From contig CAYPNF010000004.1 in NCBI GenBank assembly GCA_964411985.1, positions 62,001 to 126,000 of the forward strand: a DNA stretch of 64,000 bases. Direction: 5' to 3'. How positions within the stretch are numbered: position 1 is the stretch's first letter; every line of letters starts with the position of its first letter. Below, piece by piece: positions 25,159 to 33,589 of the stretch. Source of the DNA: CAYPNF01 sp964411985 (GTDB taxonomy: Bacteria; Verrucomicrobiota; Verrucomicrobiia; Limisphaerales; J093). A program made the position numbers and the translations under genes. Under the pieces are notes generated by a model. It did no database searches. It saw only the letters and a program-made list of their open reading frames with translations, and was not told the DNA's origin.

Positions 25159-27003
25159 TCACGGGTTGTGACTTGGGGATTCTGATCCTGCAGGAGGCGA
25201 CTCGAAACGGACGAATTCCTCGTGAAGCCGGGCGTAGACGCCACCGGCTGCGACCAGTTGGGTGTGCGTGCCTCTCTCGACGATTCGCCCCTTCTCCAAA
25301 ACCAGGATCAGGTGGGCGTGACGCACGGTCGAGAGCCGATGGGCGATGACAAACGAAGTCCTCTTTTCGATCAGTTGCTCCAGGGCGTGCTGGATGGTGG
25401 ATTCCGTCTTGGGATCCACCGCGCTCGTGGCCTCGTCCAGGATCAGGATCCGTGGCCTCGCCACCATAGCTCGGGTGAAGCAGATGAGCTGACGTTCCCC
25501 GGCGCTCAAATTGGCCCCACGCTCGCCGATGCTGGTCAGATAACCCTTCCCCAGTCGCGCAATGAAGTCGTGTGTCCCCAGGGTCCTGGCTGCCTCTTTG
25601 ACTTCGTCCTCCGTGGCGCCGGGCCGACCGAAGCGCAGGTTGTCCATGACAGTACCGGTGAAGAGGAAGTTCTCCTGCGTGACGATTCCGAGTTGGGCAT
25701 GGAGGGAAGCCACCGTGGTGGAGACCAGCTCGATCCCGTCCATGGTGATACGACCCTGCTGCGGTTCGTAGAATCGGGCGAGCAGGCTGACAATACTGGT
25801 CTTGCCCGAGCCGGTGGCACCCACTAGGGCCACGGTTTGTCCCGGTTGGGCTTCGAAACTTACGTCATCGAGCACCCAGGTGTTCTCCGGCGTGGTGTCA
25901 TACCGAAACCGCACGTTCTCAAAACGGATATGACCGCGCACCGGAGGAAGGGGTTCCGCACCCGGTCGGTCACGCACTTGAGGTTCCGTGTCGAGCAACT
26001 GGAAGATTCGTTCCGCGCTCGCCGCAGTGGAAAGCAACGCATTGTAGAGATCCCCCATGGTCTGAATGGGGCCGAAGAACATGCCGAGGTACAGCACGAA
26101 GGCGGTCAGCTCGCCCACCGTGATCTCTCGGTGCGTCACCAGGTATCCGCCGTAACCCAGGATGATGGCGGTTGCCAACCCGGAGAACATCCCTACCACC
26201 GGCATGTACGTATGGAAGATGCGAGCCGCCACCAGGACGCGGTCCCCGTAAGCCTCATGCACTTCCTGGAACCGGGTGAGGTTCAGCGCTTCCCGGCCAC
26301 AGGATTGCACCACTCGCACTCCTGCGATGCTCTCGGCCAGCACCGAGGTGATGCGTGAGGATTGCTGGCGCATCCCACGATAGGCCCTCATTCCTTCTCG
26401 TTGAAACCAGTTGGTCACCAGGGCCAGCGGCGGAAGTACCACGCTGATGGCCAACCCCAGACGCCAGTCGTAGCGCAGCATGAGGATGGCGACCCCAAAA
26501 AACATGAGACCGTTCGAGAGTAGTTGGGTCGCTCCCCAGGTCATGATGCGGTCCAGGGAGTCAATGTCACTCGCTGCACGGCTGATGATCCTCCCTTGGT
26601 GCGTCTTGTCGAAATAGCTCAGGGACAGCCGCTGGATGTGCTCGAAAACGGTGACCCGCAGGTCATTCATGGCCCCTTGCCCCACCGCGATGGCGGTCCG
26701 AACCTGAAGGGCAGAGAGTCCCCACCCGATGAGCAGGTTGCCGAGATAGAGGAGGCTGACGAGGGCGATCCCACGACCGGCAGAGGAGGCGTTCAACGAT
26801 CCCGCGAGAAAACGATCGATCCCCTCCTGGATGATCTTGGGTCCCATCAGCCCTGACACGGTAGCCAGCAGCGTGAAGGCGAGGTTGGCGGTGAAGGTCT
26901 TGGTATAAGGCCGGGTGTATGCAAAGAGCCGCCTAAACGTCTGGCCGTTCATCGGCTTCTGCGCGAATTCCTCCTCGATTCGAATGTCCTCGTGGCTCGG
27001 CAT
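25159..27003 (-). CDS. ABC exporter half-transporter with catalytic NBD (heterodimer partner B)
   Basis: A 614-residue half-transporter: an N-terminal six-helix exporter domain (PYTKTFTANLAFTLLATVSG onwards) and a C-terminal ATPase. The ATPase has Walker A GATGSGKTS, Q-loop IVTQENFLFTGTVMDNL, signature LSAGERQLICFTRAM and Walker B ILILDEATSAVD with the catalytic glutamate intact, then the H-loop FVIAHRLSTV. The LSAGE signature departs from LSGGQ, as seen in one partner of heterodimeric exporters such as TM287/288. The adjoining gene, 3 bases upstream, is the complementary partner. Function in multidrug or lipid export is family-level inference. Confidence 0.93.
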   Translation of the reverse strand: MPSHEDIRIEEEFAQKPMNGQTFRRLFAYTRPYTKTFTANLAFTLLATVSGLMGPKIIQEGIDRFLAGSLNASSAGRGIALVSLLYLGNLLIGWGLSALQVRTAIAVGQGAMNDLRVTVFEHIQRLSLSYFDKTHQGRIISRAASDIDSLDRIMTWGATQLLSNGLMFFGVAILMLRYDWRLGLAISVVLPPLALVTNWFQREGMRAYRGMRQQSSRITSVLAESIAGVRVVQSCGREALNLTRFQEVHEAYGDRVLVAARIFHTYMPVVGMFSGLATAIILGYGGYLVTHREITVGELTAFVLYLGMFFGPIQTMGDLYNALLSTAASAERIFQLLDTEPQVRDRPGAEPLPPVRGHIRFENVRFRYDTTPENTWVLDDVSFEAQPGQTVALVGATGSGKTSIVSLLARFYEPQQGRITMDGIELVSTTVASLHAQLGIVTQENFLFTGTVMDNLRFGRPGATEDEVKEAARTLGTHDFIARLGKGYLTSIGERGANLSAGERQLICFTRAMVARPRILILDEATSAVDPKTESTIQHALEQLIEKRTSFVIAHRLSTVRHAHLILVLEKGRIVERGTHTQLVAAGGVYARLHEEFVRFESPPAGSESPSHNP

Positions 27004-27006
27004 GGT

Positions 27007-28812
27007 CTAGGAGTGCAGCTGCTGCTGGAAGATTTCCCGATAGAACACCCCGTTCTGGAGTAAGCCCTCGTGAGTCCCGCTTTCCACGATGCGGCCTTCG
27101 CGCAGCACGAGGATCTGATGCGCACGTTGCACGGTGGCCACGCGGTGGGCGATGATGAAGGTGGTGCGGCCTTCACAGAGCCGAACCATCGATTCCCGGA
27201 TCATACGTTCGGTCTCCGGATCCACGCTGGCGGTGGCATCGTCGAGGATCAGGATTCTGGGATTGATCAGGAAGGCCCGTGCGATGGCGATCCGCTGTTT
27301 CTGTCCTCCGCTCAGGGTGACTCCGCGTTCGCCAACGACGGTCTGGTAACCGGATTCCAGCTGGACAATGAATTCATGGGCTTGGGCTGTCCTTGCGGCG
27401 GCCTCGATCTCAGGCAGAGTCGCTTCCGGGCGGCCGTAGGCGATGTTCTCAGCGATGGTGGCGCTGAAGAGGAAGGAGTCTTGAAAGATGACCCCGACGG
27501 AACGCCGAAGGTCTGCCAAGCGCAGCTCGCGCACATCCACCCCGTCCAGGAGAACGCGCCCCTGGGTTGCTTCGTAAAAGCGGGGGATGAGGTGGACCAA
27601 GGTCGATTTTCCGGATCCGGTGGGGCCTACGATGGCCACAGTTTGGCCTGGGGACGCCGTGAAACTGATGTCTTCCACCGAGGGTTTGTTCGAGGCGTAG
27701 TGAAACGAGACCCCTTCAAAGCGGACCTCACCCGGACCCGGAAGCAGAGGCTGCTTGCCATCCAGGATGGTACGCGGTTCATGCAGGATTTCCAGGACCC
27801 GTTCCGCACTGGCACTGGCGTTTTGAAGGATGTTGGTGAACTGTCCCACCATTCCCACACGATGTCCGATAGCCATGAGGTAGAAGACCACCTTGGCGAG
27901 GTCGCCAATCACCAACTCGCCCTGAATGACCATCCGCCCGCCTAGCCACAGTACCAGCGGGAGGCTCAGTCCGTAGATGAACTGGGCAAACGGAACCCTC
28001 GCAGCCCAGTAGTTGACCGCCTTCATCAGGACGTCCAGGTATTCGTCTTTTCGCCCCTTGAACTTCGACACCTGGGCAGGTTCCTGGGCAAAGGCTTTCA
28101 CCACTCGAACTCCGGCGATGTTCTCCTGAATGACACTCGTCATGGAACTGTGCAGGTCATGGACCTTCCGCCATTGAGGTTGGAGTTTGCCTGCAAACCA
28201 GATGATCAACCCTACGGTGGGGAGCATGGTCGCCAGCGCGGTCCAACCCAATACCGGGTGGACGGCGAAGACCAAGGCCATCGTCGCTACAAGGGCCACC
28301 ACGATGTCCACACTCAGGAACAGACATGCGAACAGGAAATCCTGCAGCCGCCAGACGTCCGTAGTGGAACGGGAGATCAGCTCTCCAGAGTTGGTCCGGT
28401 CATGGTAGGCAAACGGCAGCCTCTGGATCGCGTCGTAAACTTCACTGCGAATATCCGTGAGGCTGCGTTGGATCAGACGGTTCCGGATCGGCCCCAAGAC
28501 GTAGGCGGTTCCGGCCCGCATGAGGACGATCGAACCAAAGAGTTGCGCGTAGACCCAGGGATCGAAGGAGGCTCCCCAGTCGACGTGCATCCGTAGTTGG
28601 GTCAACGCGTCGCCGAGGACTTGAGGAAGGACCAGGTCTAAACCCAACACGATCAGCAGCAGGCCCAGGGAAAGGCTGACGCTGCCGGGGTATCGCCCGA
28701 GAAAGGCGACAATCCCCAGCAGGTTACGGGCTGCTTTGGCGGGTTGGATGGTTTTGCTCTCGCTCACGACCAGAACGGGATAGAATCCTGATTTCCTCGG
28801 GTTCGCCACCAA
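27007..28812 (-). CDS. ABC exporter half-transporter with degenerate NBD (heterodimer partner A)
   Basis: A 601-residue half-transporter with six membrane helices (YPGSVSLSLGLLLIVLGLDL; VDIVVALVATMALVFAV) and an ATPase domain. Walker A is GPTGSGKST and the signature LSGGQKQRIAIARAF is canonical, but Walker B reads ILILDDATASVD, with aspartate in place of the catalytic glutamate. That substitution marks the non-catalytic site partner of asymmetric exporters (TM287, BmrC types). Together with the next gene, which carries the complementary defects, it should form one working heterodimer. It is divergent from the acetyltransferase-like gene, with 16 bases between starts; a GTG at VSESKTIQP is an alternative start. 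Confidence 0.93.
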   Translation of the reverse strand: MVANPRKSGFYPVLVVSESKTIQPAKAARNLLGIVAFLGRYPGSVSLSLGLLLIVLGLDLVLPQVLGDALTQLRMHVDWGASFDPWVYAQLFGSIVLMRAGTAYVLGPIRNRLIQRSLTDIRSEVYDAIQRLPFAYHDRTNSGELISRSTTDVWRLQDFLFACLFLSVDIVVALVATMALVFAVHPVLGWTALATMLPTVGLIIWFAGKLQPQWRKVHDLHSSMTSVIQENIAGVRVVKAFAQEPAQVSKFKGRKDEYLDVLMKAVNYWAARVPFAQFIYGLSLPLVLWLGGRMVIQGELVIGDLAKVVFYLMAIGHRVGMVGQFTNILQNASASAERVLEILHEPRTILDGKQPLLPGPGEVRFEGVSFHYASNKPSVEDISFTASPGQTVAIVGPTGSGKSTLVHLIPRFYEATQGRVLLDGVDVRELRLADLRRSVGVIFQDSFLFSATIAENIAYGRPEATLPEIEAAARTAQAHEFIVQLESGYQTVVGERGVTLSGGQKQRIAIARAFLINPRILILDDATASVDPETERMIRESMVRLCEGRTTFIIAHRVATVQRAHQILVLREGRIVESGTHEGLLQNGVFYREIFQQQLHS

Positions 28813-28828
28813 ATTCTTTACCTTCCCG

Positions 28829-29473
28829 TTGGCTCATGCTAGGTTGCCGCGAGTGGATCCTAACAAGTGCACAGTGCGCCGGGCGACCTTGGAAGACCTC
28901 CAAACCTTGCGTGGCCTTTGGCTCACCGCACGGTTGCCCGCCTTGGAGTTAGAGAAACATCTCACGGAATTTCAGGTAGTGAGTCGGGCTGACGGGGTCC
29001 TGGCGGGTTGTCTAGCCATTCGCATTCAGTCCGGCCAGGGCATGCTGCATAGCGATGCCTTCCATAGTGCCGATGGAGAGAGAGAGTTGCTTCCAATGCT
29101 CTGGGAGCGGATGCATGTCTTGACGAAAAACCACGGGCTCTTCCGGGTCTGGACCAAGAGTGCCTCTCCGTTTTGGGCCACGATTGGGTTTCGAGCCCCA
29201 GAAGCCAAAGAACTGGAAAGACTTCCTAAAGAGTTCCATGATCAGGCCGCACACTGGCAGATCCTGAATCTGCGCGATGAGAATTTGCTCGCCGGCAATC
29301 TGGACAAGGAGTTTGAGCTGTTTCAAATGCAGCAGCGCGCGGATTCCGAGCGGATGATCAAACAGGCCAAGGTCCTGAAGTGGGTCGCCTTCGGCATCGC
29401 AGCCGCTTTCTTTGGCGGGGCCCTCTTGCTGATTCTCTCCGTGATCAAACGGTCCGGAAAGCTGAAAAAGTAG
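28829..29473 (+). CDS. GNAT-like acetyltransferase fused to a C-terminal membrane helix
   Basis: A 214-residue protein. The first 150 residues have the profile of a GNAT acyltransferase: CTVRRATLEDLQTLRGLWL as the N-terminal strand and helix, then DGVLAGCLAIRI, and KNHGLFRVWTKSASPFWATIGF, which resembles the last strands of the fold. The acetyl-CoA loop (Q/RxxGxG/A) is not clear, so activity is uncertain. Residues 185-205 (VLKWVAFGIAAAFFGGALLLI) form a membrane helix followed by a lysine-rich end, so the domain would be tethered to the inner face of the membrane. The start may instead be the GTG at 28853. It is divergent from the ABC exporter. Confidence 0.6.
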   Translation: MAHARLPRVDPNKCTVRRATLEDLQTLRGLWLTARLPALELEKHLTEFQVVSRADGVLAGCLAIRIQSGQGMLHSDAFHSADGERELLPMLWERMHVLTKNHGLFRVWTKSASPFWATIGFRAPEAKELERLPKEFHDQAAHWQILNLRDENLLAGNLDKEFELFQMQQRADSERMIKQAKVLKWVAFGIAAAFFGGALLLILSVIKRSGKLKK

Positions 29474-29526
29474 CGTCGGCCTGGTCTTCATGGTGGAGCG
29501 TCCGCAAACCGAGGAGATGTCACAAC

Positions 29527-29637
29527 GTCGTGACAAGTGTCACAGGCGTTTTATGACACCGAATCTCGTCCAACTTGTTGGGGTTCAGGAGGGCGACCCC
29601 AAGAAACAGAAAACGTCACAAGTGTCACAGGGGTTGC
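29527..29637 (+). repeat. TGTCACA-rich intergenic element, copy 1 (forward)
   Basis: About 110 bases containing several TGTCACA words, including GTGACAAGTGTCACAGG near its start and GTCACAAGTGTCACAGGGG at its end, with TGACACCGAATCTC between. The reverse complement of 30625-30737 aligns to it over its whole length with the same spacing and roughly three quarters identity by eye. The two copies face each other about 1 kb apart and bracket the repeat nest upstream of the selenium operon. Confidence 0.75.
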
Positions 29638-29679
29638 AGGTCGCCGGACCTGCGTGGTGGGTGAAGGCGGAAGGTCTGT

Positions 29680-29928
29680 GGCACCCCGTATCGCAGGTTG
29701 CCAAACCTGCTGTTTCGCGGGTTGCCCAACCCGCCTCGTGGGCAAAGGCGGAAGGTCAGCCGACTCGGCAGTCGGCGAGACGGCAGACAAGGCTGTCTGC
29801 GGCACCCCGTATCGCAGGTTGCCAAACCTGCTGTGTCGCGGGTTGCCTAACCCGCTTCGTGGGCAAAGGCGGAAGGCCTGCCGACTCGGCAGTCGGCGAG
29901 ACGGCAGACAAGGCTGTCTGCGGCACCC
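29680..29928. repeat. Four-hairpin palindromic repeat, two tandem 121-bp units (copy B)
   Basis: Unit 1 spans 29680-29800 and unit 2 29801-29921; both start GGCACCCCGTATC, and a third copy of the first seven bases follows. Each unit contains four 7-bp-stem/4-base-loop hairpins. In unit 1 these are GCAGGTTGCCAAACCTGC (29693-29710), GCGGGTTGCCCAACCCGC (29717-29734), GCCGACTCGGCAGTCGGC (29759-29776) and GCAGACAAGGCTGTCTGC (29783-29800); unit 2 repeats them 121 bases later, with TGTGTC for the TGTTTC spacer. Bases 29640-29679 look like a decayed piece of a further unit. There are no open frames with coding character. Confidence 0.9.
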
Positions 29929-30624
29929 AAATGAAGCTCCCTCTCTCTTCCCCAATCTGCGACAATCCCAAACGTCTGCGGATTCACTCCCCTCATTTCT
30001 CCCACTCCCACCCACCACCAGCGCAAATATCGGAATGGACGGAATAGACGGAACTGAAGGTAACCAGGTTTTTCGCCAGTGGAGGTAGTCTCTTCGATCA
30101 TGATTATGAATCCACCTTGCATCCAAGAGAAAACCCAACGCCAGGCATGGCCAGTCCTCCACCCTGAACCCTCAAGCCCAGTTCCCGAGCACCACCAACC
30201 CACTTCCACCAACGAAGACCCATCCTAAGCCCTCCCGGACCCTTTCCCCTCGGAGTGCCTCCCCAGTGGACTCGCCGCTATTATGTCCGAGGTGTCCCGA
30301 GTACTCCAGGTGCCCGTACCAATGATGAGACGGGAAGCCACGACATCATAGGAATTCTCCACCAAAAGCGGATGCGCATCGACGAGCTGAAGAAACAACT
30401 CGTCTGCCCCAGACCTTTGGTCGAGAACTTCACCTCTGAAGCGCTCAGTACCCTCTTGTCGCGTGCCGACGAAACCATCTTCAGCTGCAGTGCCGACGCT
30501 TCGGACGTCTTTAACGTCTTGCCTGGTGAAGACGATCCGTCCGACCCAAGGGGTACGAAAGGGGCACGTTGTCACCTACCTGGCGGGGCTGGAGCTGTGA
30601 CGGCGTTCTTTACGCCGTGAACGG
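29929..30624. other. Repeat-nest interior without a recognisable gene
   Basis: These 700 bases between the two TGTCACA elements hold no protein I can recognise. Visible structures are a short CGGAATGGA/CGGAATAGA tandem at 30032-30055, a hairpin ACGGCGT-TCTTT-ACGCCGT at 30600-30618, and pyrimidine-rich stretches. Open frames on both strands across 30225-30620 (about 116-121 codons) overlap each other and have no domain or ribosome binding site; I treat them as chance. Confidence 0.4.
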
Positions 30625-30737
30625 CAACCCCCTGTGACATATGTGACATTTGGTGTCCTTGAGCGGTGCACCTTTGAACCTCAAGGAGTTTTGTGAGATT
30701 CAGTGTCACAAAACGCCTGTGACACTTGTCATGACGC
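30625..30737 (-). repeat. TGTCACA-rich intergenic element, copy 2 (inverted)
   Basis: Reverse-complement partner of 29527-29637. On the minus strand it reads TGACAAGTGTCACAGGCG, then TTTTGTGACACTGAATCTC, and ends GTCACATATGTCACAGGGGG, matching copy 1 in order and spacing. On the plus strand it shows as TGTGACAYATGTGACA and TGTGACACTTGTCATGACG words. No gene overlaps it. Confidence 0.75.
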
Positions 30738-30785
30738 GGTGACACTTGCTCCTGGCGGTCGCCTAAGGAAGAAGGGGAGGGGAGG

Positions 30786-30857
30786 TTCAACCATGAAGTT
30801 CATGAAGAAACAGGAAGAAAGACCCTCTTCATGATCCTTCACGTCCTTCATGGTGAA
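30786..30857. repeat. ATGAAG-type inverted repeat upstream of the double-cubane gene
   Basis: The left arm TTCAACCATGAAG (30786-30798) and right arm CTTCATGGTGAA (30846-30857) are near-perfect inverted copies, with further TTCATGAAG and CTTCATGATCC pieces between. The plus-strand reading FNHEVHEETGR is a spurious peptide well known from dispersed intergenic repeats of this type. The element contains the ATG at 30831, arguing that this is not the start of the next gene. Confidence 0.6.
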
Positions 30858-30926
30858 GTCAGTTCCTTCCTCTCGGCTCAGAGGAAGAAGGTTGAAGAAT
30901 CCTGGGTTGCCTGCGACCATTTGGCC

Positions 30927-32108
30927 ATGCCGTGCGAGATACCCGTGACGTCCGTTGAAGGGCACTTGGCTTGGTTCCAGGACATGGTGGATCACTGCTA
31001 TGACTACGCCGAGGCTGCCAAGGCGCAGGGACGGCCGATGGTGGGGATCCTGTGCGAGTTTACCCCTAGGGAACTGATTCTCGCGGCTGGCGGAATCCCG
31101 GTCTGCTTGTGCGGAGGGTCTGCGGCGACGATCCCGGCGGCGGAGCAGTACTTGCCGTCCAACCTTTGCCCTTTGATCAAGTCCACCTTCGGCTATCACG
31201 TGCTGGATCGGAACCCTTTCCTGAAATGGGCCGACCTGGTCGTTGCGGAGACCACCTGTGATGGGAAGAAGAAGATGTACGAGTTGCTGGGCGCCACCAA
31301 ACCGATGCACGTCCTGCATCTGCCTCATCGGGCAGACGATCCGGATGCCTTCGAGTACTGGGTTGGGGAGGTCGCCAGGTTGCGCTCGGCGCTTGAGGAT
31401 CGCTTTGGGGTGAAGATTACGGACGACCGCTTGCGGGACGCCATTCGACTGATGAACCGGGAACGGAGCCTGCGCCGTCGGCTCGCGGACTTGATGATTC
31501 GGGAACGGCCACCCATCACCGGGCGTCAGTTGCTCGAGTTAAAGAGCCTCATCTCGGGAATCGAAGCGGACTTGCAGCAATACGAGAAGATCCTTGAGCT
31601 CTGCCAAAACGAGCAAGTCGGAGCGCAAGTTGCCTCCTCGGGTGGCAGGAAAGCTCGTGCGAAGCGGGTGCTGCTGACCGGGGTGCCCATTGTGCACGGT
31701 GCGGAACTGATCGTGGAGGTCATTGAATCCTCGGGAGCCACGGTGGTCTGCATGGAGAATTGCACCGGGCTCAAGCCGATCCTGGAAGATGTCGATCTCA
31801 ACGAACCCGACCCGATTCGTGCCATCGCGCGGAAGTACTACCATTTGCCCTGTTCGGTGATGACCTCCAACGCTCGCCGGATGGACTTGCTTCGCTCCCT
31901 GGTGGAGAAATACCGGCCGGATTGCATCATCGACCTGGTTTGGCAGGCTTGTTTGACCTATGACGTCGAGGCGTACCTGGTGCGGCGGTTGGCGGAGGAG
32001 GAATTCCAGATACCCTACCTCAAGATCACCACGGACTATTCCCCGTCGGATTCGGCCCGGATTCGGGCAAGGGTGGAGGCCCTGCTGGAGACGGTGGATG
32101 CGCATTGA
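30927..32108 (+). CDS. Double-cubane iron-sulfur protein, YjiM / 2-hydroxyacyl-CoA dehydratase family
   Basis: From the ATG at 30927 (MPCEIPVTSVEGHL) the protein has 393 residues, close to E. coli YjiM (383). Conserved blocks match YjiM closely: GILCEFTPRELILAAGG, NLCPLIKSTFGYH, ETTCDGKKKMYELLGATKP, LTGVPIVHGAELIVEVIE, ENCTGLKPI and QACLTYDVEAYLVRRLAEEE, including cysteines expected to ligate the [8Fe-9S] double-cubane cluster of the HgdB-like family. Such proteins carry out difficult low-potential reductions with a separate ATPase activator (YjiL/HgdC type), which is not in this window. A longer start at 30831 lies inside a repeat. It opens the sel cluster; selA's extended frame overlaps its stop codon. 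Confidence 0.9.
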   Translation: MPCEIPVTSVEGHLAWFQDMVDHCYDYAEAAKAQGRPMVGILCEFTPRELILAAGGIPVCLCGGSAATIPAAEQYLPSNLCPLIKSTFGYHVLDRNPFLKWADLVVAETTCDGKKKMYELLGATKPMHVLHLPHRADDPDAFEYWVGEVARLRSALEDRFGVKITDDRLRDAIRLMNRERSLRRRLADLMIRERPPITGRQLLELKSLISGIEADLQQYEKILELCQNEQVGAQVASSGGRKARAKRVLLTGVPIVHGAELIVEVIESSGATVVCMENCTGLKPILEDVDLNEPDPIRAIARKYYHLPCSVMTSNARRMDLLRSLVEKYRPDCIIDLVWQACLTYDVEAYLVRRLAEEEFQIPYLKITTDYSPSDSARIRARVEALLETVDAH

Positions 32109-32176
32109 CCCGAAGACGGAGGGAGGGCATCCTCGCACGCCAGAAGACGGACCCAGACAGAAACGATTCTGAGCTC

Positions 32177-33589
32177 ATGAAATCCAGCGGAAACGAGGAG
32201 TTGTTCCGGAAGATCCCCTCCATCTCGGAGTTGCTCAAGCACGAACGAGTCGTGGAATGGCTTGAGTTTCATCCCCTCGGCTTGGTCACCGAGTCCCTTC
32301 GTCAGGCCACGGGGCAAGTCCGACAGCAGTTGCGTCAGGCTGGGGAAACCCTGGAAACCGGCTCTGGAGCCCTGACGGTTCAGGTGTTGGACCTGGCCCA
32401 AGCCTGCCTGGAGCGGTCCGTTCAGCCAAGAATCCGTGAAGCGATCAATGCCACCGGGATCATCCTGCACACGGGCTTGGGGCGCGCCGTGGTTCCCGGC
32501 TGTGTGGTGGATTCGATGCTTGGAGAGCTGAGAGGCTACTGCACCCTGGCGGTGGATCCGGAAACGGGAGAACGGGCCGAGCGGGATGAGTTGATCGAGT
32601 ACATCCTGACCGAGCTGACCGGGGCGGAGGCTGCCACGGTGGTGAACAACAACGCGGCGGCGACGATGCTGGTATTAGCCGGCTTGGCGGCGCAGCGTGA
32701 GGTGGTGGTTTCCCGGGGACAGCTCATCGAGATTGGGGGTTCCTTCCGGCTCCCCGAGGTGATGGCCCAGAGTGGGGCCAAACTCGTGGAAGTGGGGGCT
32801 ACCAACCGAACCCACCTGAAGGATTACGCCAAGGCCATGGGCGACAATACGGCTGCTCTGATGAGGGTCCACCCCAGCAACTATCGGGTGGTGGGCTTCA
32901 CCAGTGAGGTTCCGCTTCCGGACATGGTGGAGTTAGCCCACTCCCGCAGCGTGCTGATGGTGGACGATCTGGGAGCGGGGGCTTTGCTGGGCCTCGAGCA
33001 ATTCGGGCTTCCCCACGAACCGACCGTGCGCGAGTCGATTGACGCGGGGGCTGATGTGGTTCTTTTCAGTGGGGACAAACTCATCGGGGCGGGGCAGTGT
33101 GGCATCATTGTGGGCCGAAAAGCCCTGGTGGATAAATTGCGCAAACACCCGTTGATGCGCGCGCTGCGGGTCGACAAGGTGTGTGCGATGATGCTGGAAC
33201 GGACCCTTTACCTGTTCCGGGATGTGGATCGGCTACGGCGGGAGCATCCGACTTATCGCATGATCTGCACATCGTTAGACGAGCTACGCCAACGTGCGGA
33301 GGAGTTGTCACGCCAGATTGATTCCTGCGTGCCCCGGGCCCAGCTTTCGGTGGAAGAGAGCATTGCCTACCTGGGCAGTGGGTCGTTGCCAGATGAGGCC
33401 ATCCGCAGCTATCGAGTGAATGTCCGCATTCCGGGGATCAGTGCTTCGGAGTTGGCGAAGCGCCTCCGGATGGACCAGGCTTGCGTGTTTGCGCGGATTG
33501 AAGGGGAACGGGTGCGGTTGGACGTTCGGACCCTCACGCAAGAGCAGGTTCCTTTGGTCGCCCAAGCTTTGGGACGGGTCGCTTCATGA
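32177..33589 (+). CDS. selA: L-seryl-tRNA(Sec) selenium transferase
   Basis: SelA converts seryl-tRNA(Sec) to selenocysteinyl-tRNA(Sec) using selenophosphate and PLP. The 470-residue protein (from ATG 32177, MKSSGNEELFRKIPS) has the family blocks INATGIILHTGLGRAVV, VNNNAAATMLVLAGLA, SRGQLIEIGGSFRLPEV, VGATNRTHLKDY, HPSNYRVVGF and VLFSGDKLIGAGQCGIIVG, in which Lys301 is the PLP lysine (K295 in E. coli), then KHPLMRALRVDK. The frame also extends back to a TTG at 32105 overlapping the upstream stop. The 3' end overlaps selB in an ATGA. With selB and selD it makes a complete selenocysteine-insertion set except tRNA-Sec. Confidence 0.97.
   Translation: MKSSGNEELFRKIPSISELLKHERVVEWLEFHPLGLVTESLRQATGQVRQQLRQAGETLETGSGALTVQVLDLAQACLERSVQPRIREAINATGIILHTGLGRAVVPGCVVDSMLGELRGYCTLAVDPETGERAERDELIEYILTELTGAEAATVVNNNAAATMLVLAGLAAQREVVVSRGQLIEIGGSFRLPEVMAQSGAKLVEVGATNRTHLKDYAKAMGDNTAALMRVHPSNYRVVGFTSEVPLPDMVELAHSRSVLMVDDLGAGALLGLEQFGLPHEPTVRESIDAGADVVLFSGDKLIGAGQCGIIVGRKALVDKLRKHPLMRALRVDKVCAMMLERTLYLFRDVDRLRREHPTYRMICTSLDELRQRAEELSRQIDSCVPRAQLSVEESIAYLGSGSLPDEAIRSYRVNVRIPGISASELAKRLRMDQACVFARIEGERVRLDVRTLTQEQVPLVAQALGRVAS

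Noticed and set aside
29680..29928. CRISPR-like tandem repeat
   Set aside because: The 121-base period is made of four internal palindromes without variable spacers; both units are nearly identical throughout and no cas gene is near.
30225..30620. Overlapping frames of about 116-121 codons on both strands in the repeat nest
   Set aside because: They overlap each other, have no domain, no ribosome binding site and lie between repeat elements.
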